A stretch of DNA of 64,000 nucleotides from Microvelia longipes (taxonomy: Eukaryota; Arthropoda; Insecta; Hemiptera; Veliidae). A program made the position numbers and the translations under genes. Below the pieces are notes generated by a model. That model had not been told where the DNA came from. It did not search any database and was given only the letters and a program-made list of their open reading frames with translations. Positions 11,414 through 37,945 of this stretch are shown here, piece by piece; positions within the stretch are counted from its first letter, which is position 1, and each line of letters begins with the position of its first letter. The DNA lies in the NCBI GenBank assembly GCA_018340805.1, contig JACMZG010001913.1, forward strand, positions 32,992,775-33,056,774. The letters are read 5' to 3'.

Positions 11414-13171
11414 CTATGGCGGCCTCTGCTGGAGGAACTGGTCGGGTGGTGTAGGTGGTGGTGTAGGCTGGTCAGCTGGTGGAGTAGGTTGTGGTGTAGG
11501 CTGGTCAGCTGGTGGAGTAGGTGGTGGTGTAGGCTGGACAGCTGGACCCAATGGTGGTAGGACTGGTGCAGCTGGACCCCATTGTGGTAAAATTGGGGCA
11601 GCTGAAACTACTGGTGTTGGGACTGGCATGACTGGAACTGAGGATGTTTGGCTAGAGGTATGAGTATCTATAGGCTTGGTGGATCGCTCTTGTTGAGTAG
11701 CACTGTAATAGGGGGTAGTACTGTAATACCTTGCGCGATATTTCGGCTTCTCTGCTTGTTGTGTAATAGAGGGCCGAGCACATGAGAACGGTCGGAGTTG
11801 ATCTATATGCCTCTTGTGTATTTTACCGTCGCGTTCCACAACGAACATGACGTTTCCAAGGCAATGTTTTATTTTACCTTGTAGCCACTTTTCTTCCAGA
11901 GCGCTGTAAGAGCGAAACTGCACTAGGTCTCCTTCATCGAAGGACCTTCGTTTAGCTTCGGGATTCGAAAAAGTCTTTCTTTTTCTTGAATCTGGTATCT
12001 CTGGAATTACTAGGTCGAGTCGACTCTTAAGGATTCGCCCCAAAAACAATAAGGAAGGTGGTTCCCCCGTGGTCTGATGGGGAGCCTTGTGATATTGTAG
12101 TAAGAAGGAATCAACAGCCTCTTCTAGATCTCTGGTTTGCGCGCCTTCTTTCAGCAATGCCTTCTTTATAGACTGAACATAGCGTTCCGCTTGCCCATTA
12201 CTAGACGGGTGGTAGGGGGGTGTTCTCCTATGGCACCGCACTCCTTGGGTCTTAAGAAATGTTTGAAATTCATCAGCAGTAAATTGTGGTCCGTTATCTG
12301 AAACGACCACTGAGGGAACACCGTAAGTACAGAAAATTTTTCTCAGACTCTTACAAGTAGCTTCAGCCGTAATGGAAGTCATTATTTTTACTTGAGTCCA
12401 CTTAGAGTAGGCATCAACGATAATTAGTAGGTATTTATTGTTTTTCAGAGGTCCAGCGAAATCAAGATGGATGCGTTCCCAAGGTGCACTAGGGTATTCC
12501 CAATGATGATCTTTATTTTTCGCTGGCATTGTAGCATGTTTTAAACACTCAGAACATGTTTTGGCGATCCGCTCGATATCTCTATCGATGTTTGGCCAAT
12601 ACACAAGAGATCTAGCTAAACCTTTCATTTTTGTAATGCCGATGTGGGCAACATGGAGCTCTTTAAGAATCATTTCATGGAACTTTTTTGGAATTACAAC
12701 CCGATGACCTAACATTAAGCATCCGCATGCTTGGGAGAAATCTAACGTCCTACCGGAGTATCCTAGAGCTTTTAAATCCTCCCCATTTTGCAAGGCAGAC
12801 AGTATGGGTGCTAGCACGGGGTCTTTTGTAGTTTCTTTAGAAATTCGTTCTGAATTTACCGGTAATTGGGAAATTTGCATTTGCACGAAAGAATCGAATT
12901 CCTCTGAAATGGAATGATAACTATAAGATTTTAGAGAGTCTGATTCTTCAGAAGACTTTAATGGGGCTCGGGAAAGGTAATCCGCATTTAAATTTTGGGT
13001 CGACTTTTTATGTTTAATCTCGTAACTGAAATTAGTTAAATAACTAGCGTAATTTGCACATCGGGAAAGGGTAAACTTTGGTAAGGCTGTATTTGGCGCA
13101 AAAATATGATAAATAGGTTTATTATCGGTGACAATAGTAAATTTCCTCCCATATACGTATTGAAAGAATTT
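11414..13171 (-). pseudogene. gypsy copy 3: end of RNase H, complete integrase, start of tail
   Basis: This frame is open from just downstream of the RNase H nonsense codon. It includes the HHCC finger, the complete D-D-E catalytic set (HLDFAG, SDNGPQF, NGQAERY), the GPY/F-like module and most of the proline-rich tail. A one-base deletion in a G run near 11,444 then diverts the last residues and removes the basic C-terminus found in copies 1 and 2. Confidence 0.88.
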
Positions 13172-15766
13172 TTAAACCCCCCAAACAATACTTAAAGCTT
13201 CGCGATCGATCTGAGGGTACTTCTTCTCGGTTTCACTTAAAGCTTTGCTGGCATAGGCAATCGGTCTTTCGACTCCATCTGGCATGATATGCGACAAGAC
13301 CGCTCCTAACCCTATAGGACTGGCATCTACGGCCAGAATGAGAGGTAGTTTAGGGTTATAAGGCGTTAACACCCGATTTGATGCTAGTTCTTCCTTAAGT
13401 ATTTTTAGGCTTTCGAGACCTTTCTTAGTCCATTGAAACTTTGAATTCTTAAGTATGTCCCTTAAAGGAGCTGTAATCGCAGATAAGTTAGGAATAAAGC
13501 TGTGATAGTAGGTAACTTTCCCTAAAAAGGACCTTAGTTCATCAAAAGTATTGGGTTTAGGAGCATTGAGTATTGCAGTAACATGCTTGTCTAGTTTATG
13601 AATCCCCGTCTTATCAATTCGATGTCCTAAGTATTCAACGCTGTCTAAAAGAAAAGCACATTTGGATTTCCTTAACTTTAATCCTGAAGCACGGATTCTT
13701 TCAAAGACTAACTTTAAAGTACTTAACATATGCTCCGGAGATGATGCATATACTAAGAAATCGTCGAAGAAATTCTTAACGTTTTTGATACCTTCAAAAA
13801 TATTATTGGTGCGCCTATGCCATATGGCAGGAATACTGGCTACACCGTACTGAGCTCGTTTTGGCCGAATGAGACCATGAGTAGGCGTATTCAACGTCAT
13901 GACCTCACTGAACTCCTCACTGCATGGTAAGCTCATGTACGCATCCGTAATATCGATTTTACAAAATATTTTAGCGTCTCGGACTTCACTGAATATCTCT
14001 TCTACCCTGGGTATAGGGTATTCATCTATGATAATCTGTGGGTTTAAAGTGGATTTATAATCTCCCGTGATTCTAATCTTCTCTCCCTTAACGACCACAT
14101 GAGTCGGTGAAGCCCACTGAGAATGCGCGACTTTTTCATAAAATCCAGACTGCAGTTTCTTTTCTATTTCCGAGGAGTAAGTTTTAAGCAAAGCAAACGG
14201 AATTGGTCGCGCTTTAGCGAATACTGGTCGAGCAGTTGCCTTCAGATGCACATCTATAGGCGGTCCCACCAATGTGCCGGCTGTTTCACTAAAGATATCT
14301 TCATATTGTTTAAGCAGCTTGTTAAGTTCGTGTTTATTTTGCTTATTTACAACTTGTGCCGATTCTAACTCAGAAATATCGTGCATTTTAAACAAACTTT
14401 GAAAAGAAAGTAGATCTGCAAAGTGTACTATCCAGTCCCGCCCGAAGATACAATCAGCATCGAAATCGACAACATATAGATCTAAAGATTTAGTTCTGCC
14501 CTTAAAAGTTACTTCAACAGTGGCGAACCCTAAACATTTGAATTTATTTTTGGTGAAACTAGCAAAAGTACGCTTAGAAGGTGAGAGCCTTTGGCGGGGC
14601 AGCAATTTCTCGAATATATTTCTGCCTATAATTGAACAGGCTCCGCCAGTGTCTAGTTCCATTTTTAACGGCCTATTGTTAATTAAGACGTCAATCATCG
14701 CTCTCGGGTTACGCAGTAACTTTGTAGCATTAATTGAATTCTCATAACATTGTATATGAGCATAACTTTCAGAATCCGTATCACTCTCCGTAGTTTCAGT
14801 TTCTTGGACTGCGTGACTCTTTCGTTTAGACGACTCCTTGCGGCAGACGCTAGCTACATGACCCTTAATTTTACACTTTGAGCAAAAACTGTCTCTATTG
14901 GGACAATCCTTGCGCCAATGCTGTCCCCCACAGCTGAAACACGCACCCCGGGATGCGGAAGAATTGGTAGAATTATTTATTATTTTTTTTCTAAAACTAG
15001 TACTGTTATCTTTTGATTTACTTTTCATTTTTCTCTCTGAACTAAATTTAAATTGGGTACTATCATTTTTTGTAGGACTAAATTTAACGAGTGAAGCAGC
15101 CTCCCGTGTAGCTTCCACTTCTGAAGCTATTAGGACAGCATCCTCGAATTTCTCGGGTTTTTTCGCTATTATTTCATCGCGAATTTCATCACGCAGTACC
15201 CCGTGCAGCAATTGAACTATTAACGAATAATCTAAAAAAGTTTTGAACTCACAGTAACGCGCCCCTGCCTTTAATTGGGACACGAATTCATGAAGCGGCT
15301 GATTAGGCAATTGAACAATATTTCGGAATTTAATCGCTTCGCTATATTTGTTTTTAGTTTTAATCAAATGATTAGTAAGCAATTGTTTTATGCTAGCAAA
15401 CTCAAGACTATTACAATCATTCGGGTAAGCTAGATTTCTTAGCGTATTGTTTAAATCTGGCCCCATATGTACTCTCAGATGCGATGCCCATTCACTGACA
15501 TCAATTTTGCAAAGCTTGAGCTGTAATTCTATTCTTTCAAAATAATCTTCAAGTGTTTCATTTGAATTACTATTATAAGCTTCGAAGCTGAAGCGTGCAT
15601 TAGAAGAAGTATGGCTAACAGTAGAAGTATTAGCCATAGAATGGCTAGAAGTATTTGCCACATTAGAAATCTGTATTTCAGCAAGCATCGAAACTATCGC
15701 TGTCAGTTTATCAAGTTTTTCATTCAAAGCATCATTAGAAATATTAGATTGGCCTTCAGTGTCCAT
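13172..15766 (-). pseudogene. gypsy copy 3: gag-PR-RT ending in RNase H nonsense codon
   Basis: 864 codons starting at the same ATG as copy 1. It covers gag, both zinc knuckles, protease, the whole RT and the beginning of RNase H. It stops at TAA (13,172-13,174), where the other copies have a lysine codon AAA within an A run. The lesion is beside a homopolymer, so a sequencing error is possible. Confidence 0.9.
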
Positions 15767-15839
15767 TTTGTTAAGTGTATAAAATAAAATTTAAATCACA
15801 ACTCACTGACTTCCAGTTTTCCTTGTCCTCGTCGCCATT

Positions 15840-15997
15840 TGATATAACTTAACTTAAATTAGAAGGAAAGGCATTCATAACAATCGTTTGGTTTTATTCC
15901 ATCAACAAGAATAATTAGAAAACTTATCCTATTCAATAAACTGACATCTCGTTGCTAAGCAACAACAACACAACATAAACTAATTAAAGATATATCA
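15840..15997 (-). repeat. LTR 4 (5' LTR of copy 3)
   Basis: 158 bp, the 155-bp LTR with one extra AAC in the AACAACACA run. It ends TATATCA and the palindrome is at 15,951-15,963. On the right it is followed not by the usual purine tract but by the chimeric segment 15,998-16,338. Confidence 0.9.
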
Positions 15998-16338
15998 AAT
16001 CTTGCTACTAGCTTAATACTAAGGAGGAGTAGCAGCTCCTGGTCAGCTGGACATGGTAGGCTGGTCAATACTGGTCAAACTATGTTTGGATTTGTATACT
16101 TGGTTACTGTCTAAGAGTAGTTCTCTAAAAAAAAAATAAACATATGAGATAATCCCTCTGATGAAAGCCCTTTATACGACTGTAATAAAAACGAGATTAA
16201 AAATATTTCTAGATAAAATAAATAAACAATGGTTATCAAATACAGAAGGAAGTAAGTACTAGAAAAGCCTCATTACAATTTTCTTTAGTTTGAGGAATCA
16301 AATTGAATAAACACTCACTCTTATTTGATGTCAACTAG
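15998..16338. other. chimeric low-quality segment between LTR 4 and truncated copy 4
   Basis: The first ~80 bp resemble scrambled pieces of the element's 3' end (AAGGAGGAGT, GGTCAGCTGGAC, GGTAGGCTGGTCA). The next ~250 bp are an indel-rich third version of the host flank seen at 1,200-1,430 and 18,710-18,950 (for example CAATGGTTATCAAATACAGA). It then switches abruptly to the middle of RT at about 16,339. Such a mixture is more like a misassembled or poorly polished long-read junction than a natural sequence. Confidence 0.6.
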
Positions 16339-18446
16339 AATTTGGATTTCCTTAACTTTAATCCTGAAGCACGGATTCTTTCAAAGACTAACTTTAAAGT
16401 ACTTAACATATGCTCCGGAGATGATGCATATACTAAGAAATCGTCGAAGAAATTCTTAACGTTTTTGATACCTTCAAAAATATTATTGGTGCGCCTATGC
16501 CATATGGCAGGAATACTGGCTACACCGTACTGAGCTCGTTTTGGCCGAATGAGACCATGAGTAGGCGTATTCAACGTCATGACCTCACTGAACTCCTCAC
16601 TGCATGGTAAGCTCATGTACGCATCCGTAATATCGATTTTACAAAATATTTTAGCGTCTCGGACTTCACTGAATATCTCTTCTACCCTGGGTATAGGGTA
16701 TTCATCTATGATAATCTGTGGGTTTAAAGTGGATTTATAATCTCCCGTGATTCTAATCTTCTCTCCCTTAACGACCACATGAGTCGGTGAAGCCCACTGA
16801 GAATGCGCGACTTTTTCATAAAATCCAGACTGCAGTTTCTTTTCTATTTCCGAGGAGTAAGTTTTAAGCAAAGCAAACGGAATTGGTCGCGCTTTAGCGA
16901 ATACTGGTCGAGCAGTTGCCTTCAGATGCACATCTATAGGCGGTCCCACCAATGTGCCGGCTGTTTCACTAAAGATATCTTCATATTGTTTAAGCAGCTT
17001 GTTAAGTTCGTGTTTATTTTGCTTATTTACAACTTGTGCCGATTCTAACTCAGAAATATCGTGCATTTTAAACAAACTTTGAAAAGAAAGTAGATCTGCA
17101 AAGTGTACTATCCAGTCCCGCCCGAAGATACAATCAGCATCGAAATCGACAACATATAGATCTAAAGATTTAGTTCTGCCCTTAAAAGTTACTTCAACAG
17201 TGGCGAACCCTAAACATTTGAATTTATTTTTGGTGAAACTAGCAAAAGTACGCTTAGAAGGTGAGAGCCTTTGGCGGGGCAGCAATTTCTCGAATATATT
17301 TCTGCCTATAATTGAACAGGCTCCGCCAGTGTCTAGTTCCATTTTTAACGGCCTATTGTTAATTAAGACGTCAATCATCGCTCTCGGGTTACGCAGTAAC
17401 TTTGTAGCATTAATTGAATTCTCATAACATTGTATATGAGCATAACTTTCAGAATCCGTATCACTCTCCGTAGTTTCAGTTTCTTGGACTGCGTGACTCT
17501 TTCGTTTAGACGACTCCTTGCGGCAGACGCTAGCTACATGACCCTTAATTTTACACTTTGAGCAAAAACTGTCTCTATTGGGACAATCCTTGCGCCAATG
17601 CTGTCCCCCACAGCTGAAACACGCACCCCGGGATGCGGAAGAATTGGTAGAATTATTTATTATTTTTTTTCTAAAACTAGTACTGTTATCTTTTGATTTA
17701 CTTTTCATTTTTCTCTCTGAACTAAATTTAAATTGGGTACTATCATTTTTTGTAGGACTAAATTTAACGAGTGAAGCAGCCTCCCGTGTAGCTTCCACTT
17801 CTGAAGCTATTAGGACAGCATCCTCGAATTTCTCGGGTTTTTTCGCTATTATTTCATCGCGAATTTCATCACGCAGTACCCCGTGCAGCAATTGAACTAT
17901 TAACGAATAATCTAAAAAAGTTTTGAACTCACAGTAACGCGCCCCTGCCTTTAATTGGGACACGAATTCATGAAGCGGCTGATTAGGCAATTGAACAATA
18001 TTTCGGAATTTAATCGCTTCGCTATATTTGTTTTTAGTTTTAATCAAATGATTAGTAAGCAATTGTTTTATGCTAGCAAACTCAAGACTATTACAATCAT
18101 TCGGGTAAGCTAGATTTCTTAGCGTATTGTTTAAATCTGGCCCCATATGTACTCTCAGATGCGATGCCCATTCACTGACATCAATTTTGCAAAGCTTGAG
18201 CTGTAATTCTATTCTTTCAAAATAATCTTCAAGTGTTTCATTTGAATTACTATTATAAGCTTCGAAGCTGAAGCGTGCATTAGAAGAAGTATGGCTAACA
18301 GTAGAAGTATTAGCCATAGAATGGCTAGAAGTATTTGCCACATTAGAAATCTGTATTTCAGCAAGCATCGAAACTATCGCTGTCAGTTTATCAAGTTTTT
18401 CATTCAAAGCATCATTAGAAATATTAGATTGGCCTTCAGTGTCCAT
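16335..18446 (-). pseudogene. gypsy copy 4: gag-PR-partial RT (3'-truncated)
   Basis: The first ~702 codons are the same as copies 1 and 3: gag, two zinc knuckles, protease and RT past the FFDD site. The element sequence then stops at about 16,339 and joins the chimeric segment. The RT thumb, RNase H, integrase and 3' LTR of this copy are missing. Confidence 0.9.
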
Positions 18447-18674
18447 TTTGTTAAGTGTATAAAATAAAATTTAAATCACAACTCACTGACTTCCAGTTTT
18501 CCTTGTCCTCGTCGCCATTTGATATAACTTAACTTAAATTAGAAGGAAAGGCATTCATAACAATCGTTTGGTTTTATTCCATCAACAAGAATAATTAGAA
18601 AACTTATCCTATTCAATAAACTGACATCTCGTTGCTAAGCAACAACACAACATAAACTAATTAAAGATATATCA
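16339..18674 (-). mobile_element. Ty3/gypsy retrotransposon, copy 4 (truncated)
   Basis: 5' LTR (18,520-18,674), leader and primer-binding site, then gag-protease-RT cut off in mid RT. Its sequence is practically that of copy 3, so the truncation is very recent or created by assembly. Confidence 0.9.
18520..18674 (-). repeat. LTR 5 (5' LTR of copy 4)
   Basis: 155 bp, same as LTR 1 and LTR 2, palindrome at 18,631-18,643. The bases to its right lead within ~25 bp into flank copy B. No target-site duplication matching the left side of LTR 1 is visible. Confidence 0.92.
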
Positions 18675-18696
18675 ATCTTTATATAATAAAAGATAC

Positions 18697-19112
18697 ATCC
18701 TAGACATGTACTATACTCAAACATTTTGAATTTGTATACTTTTACTTCTAAGAGTAGTTCCTAAAAATAACAAATAAACTTAGAATTCCTGATGAAAGCC
18801 CTTATAACGAACGTAAGTAAAAACGAGATTAAAATATTTCTCAGATAAAAATAAATAAACAATGGTTACCAAATACAGAAGGAAGTAGTCTTAAAAGCCT
18901 CATTACAATTTTCTTTTTTGAGAAATAAATAAAACTTTATTTTGGTCAACTAAATTTAATAAATTATTTAAATCGAAGACACAAGGTTATTATCTGTAAC
19001 CGTCATGTAACCTTGCTTAAAAGGTTATGCGGTTTTTGTTACATTTTTAAGAACCCGCGATTTTTTAAAAAGCATTAATACATTTTTATTATTATTAAAA
19101 AAATATGATATT
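18697..19112 (+). repeat. duplicated flank, copy B (upstream of tws)
   Basis: Second copy of the 1173-1599 flank. It continues without interruption through the point where LTR 1 sits in copy A (GATATTTTCTTGTTAATTTA), so it represents an empty insertion site. It leads directly into the tws 5' region. Confidence 0.85.
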
Positions 19113-19550
19113 TTCTTGTTAATTTAGAGCTTCGTAGCGTAAAATAGTATTATTACTTATATGTCAGCCGTTTAAAAGATGTCTTAAAACATTTTTTTTT
19201 AATTTTATTAAAAAGGCATTGAAAACTCAAGTTAAAAATCTGACGTCATGTTATTTTTACAAGTTTTTCGCACTTTTTCCGTAGTTGTGCCGCCATTGTT
19301 GGTGTTGAAAAAAGACGTTCGTTTCATTTTAAATAAATTAATTTTATTATCCTTAATCATCGGATTTATTATTTATTCCGTATTGATTTTAATTATTAAA
19401 TGTATTTACTTACTAAATAAATATTGCGTTTTTATTATTTTTATTAGTTATCAAAATCATGATTTATTTTTATTTAGATGCCTAGTAAAGAGTTATCGTT
19501 TTTATCGGCTTTTTAGTTTTTTTGTTATATTATAGTTTAATATTTGAAAA
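19113..19550 (+). promoter_or_regulatory. putative promoter and 5' UTR of tws
   Basis: About 440 bp between the duplicated flank and the proposed start codon. It contains a perfect TGACGTCA (19,241-19,248) and GCCGCCAT, a YY1/Pho-type core, near 19,290, set among T-rich sequence. No TATA box in a convincing position is seen. The transcription start is not determined. Confidence 0.4.
19241..19248. promoter_or_regulatory. cAMP-response element (CRE), perfect palindrome
   Basis: TGACGTCA, the full consensus for CREB/ATF bZIP factors, about 300 bp upstream of the proposed tws ATG and downstream of the LTR insertion point. The role is inferred from the motif and its position only. Confidence 0.4.
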
Positions 19551-36862
<17,312 letters not shown>

Positions 36863-37034
36863 CAGGTTCAATATAGCACATGCTATTATACCATCTTGCC
36901 TCTACGCTACAAACCTCCTCCTACCTCCAGGTACAAATCAGTTTATTATTTTGTTCATTATACATTCTTATTATTCATTTACATATTGCTCATTACACTA
37001 AATATTTATTTCAACTTAACTCTTATAACTAATG
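36863..37034 (+). other. start of tws 3' UTR (inferred)
   Basis: Sequence directly after the tws stop. It contains no further domain and runs into the minisatellite. The poly(A) site is not identified. Confidence 0.4.
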
Positions 37035-37945
37035 ATTTCTCCCTCTTAAACTCTTATAATAGTTCATTTTCTATGTAAAACTTTTAAAGTTGTTCATATC
37101 TCCCTTTATAACTCTTATAATAGTTCATTTTCCCTATAAAAGTCTTATAGTTGTCCATTTTCCCTATAAAACTCATATAGTTGTTCACTTTCCCTGTAAA
37201 ACTCTTAAAGTTGTTCATATCTCCCTTTAAAACTCTTATAATAGTTCATTTTCTATGTAAAACTTTTAAAGTTGTTCATATCTCCCTTTATAACTCTTAT
37301 AATAGTTCATTTTCCCTATAAAAGTCTTATAGTTGTCCATTTTCCCTATAAAACTCATATAGTTGTTCACTTTCCCTGTAAAACTCTTAAAGTTGTTCAT
37401 ATCTCTTTAAAACTCTTATAATAGTTCATTTTTCCTTGTAAAACTTTTAAAGTTGTTCATATTCCCTGTAAAACTCTTGTAGTTTTTCATTTTCCTTGTA
37501 AAACTTTTAAAGTTGTTCATATTCCCTGTAAAACTCTTGTAGTTTTTCATTTTCCCTGTAAAACTCTTATAGTTGTTCATTTTCCCTGTAAATCTCTTCT
37601 AGTTGTTCATTTTTTTTAAATATGTATTTATTAAATAAATATACAATTGATATCATACAAAGATAAAATAATTAATTCTAAAAATGATATACAATAATTG
37701 TTACATTGTAACTTAACAGAAATACTTCCCTCCATCTCTAGGAAAAGTCCTGTGCTGATGGAGGGGAACCAGTGACTCAAGTGGTCAGTTATTTGTATTA
37801 TTTATTTAATTATAATTATATTTTCCTTTCCTTAAAAATAAAAATAAGTTAATAAATATTAATAAATATATTTTTTAAATATTTTTTTAAATTTTCTCTG
37901 TAAAACTCTTATAATAGTTCATTTTCCCTGTAAAACTCTTACAGT
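37035..37945 (+). repeat. 30-31 bp minisatellite, interrupted by an insertion
   Basis: About 19 units of the type ACTCTTATAGTTGTTCATTT plus TCCCTGTAAA run from 37,045 to 37,620. Two more lie at 37,893-37,945 after a ~270-bp unrelated segment. A higher-order period of 182 bp (six units) is visible: the block from CTATGTAAAA at 37,071 recurs from 37,253 almost unchanged. It lies just after the tws coding end and may be in the 3' UTR. Confidence 0.92.
37615..37890. mobile_element. insertion splitting the minisatellite
   Basis: Breaks the array between units. It begins with TATGTATTTATTAAATAAAT and contains ATCTCTAGGAAAAGTCCTGT. The TTTATTnAATAAAT-type end recurs at about 51,203 and 63,230, so it is probably a short LINE or SINE end. 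Family unknown. Confidence 0.5.

Larger units (their letters stand above)
11158..15997 (-). mobile_element. Ty3/gypsy retrotransposon, copy 3
   Basis: The gag through RNase H region is nearly identical to copy 1. It is the only copy in which the integrase frame is continuous through the catalytic glutamate (PSSNGQAERY), because its G run at 12,215-12,220 has six bases instead of five. It carries other lesions: a nonsense codon in RNase H at 13,172-13,174 and a one-base loss in the C-terminal tail near 11,444. Confidence 0.92.

Noticed and set aside
37045..37620. Regular short repeats that could suggest a CRISPR array
   Set aside because: The units are contiguous with no unique spacers, and the context is a eukaryotic gene. 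It is a minisatellite.
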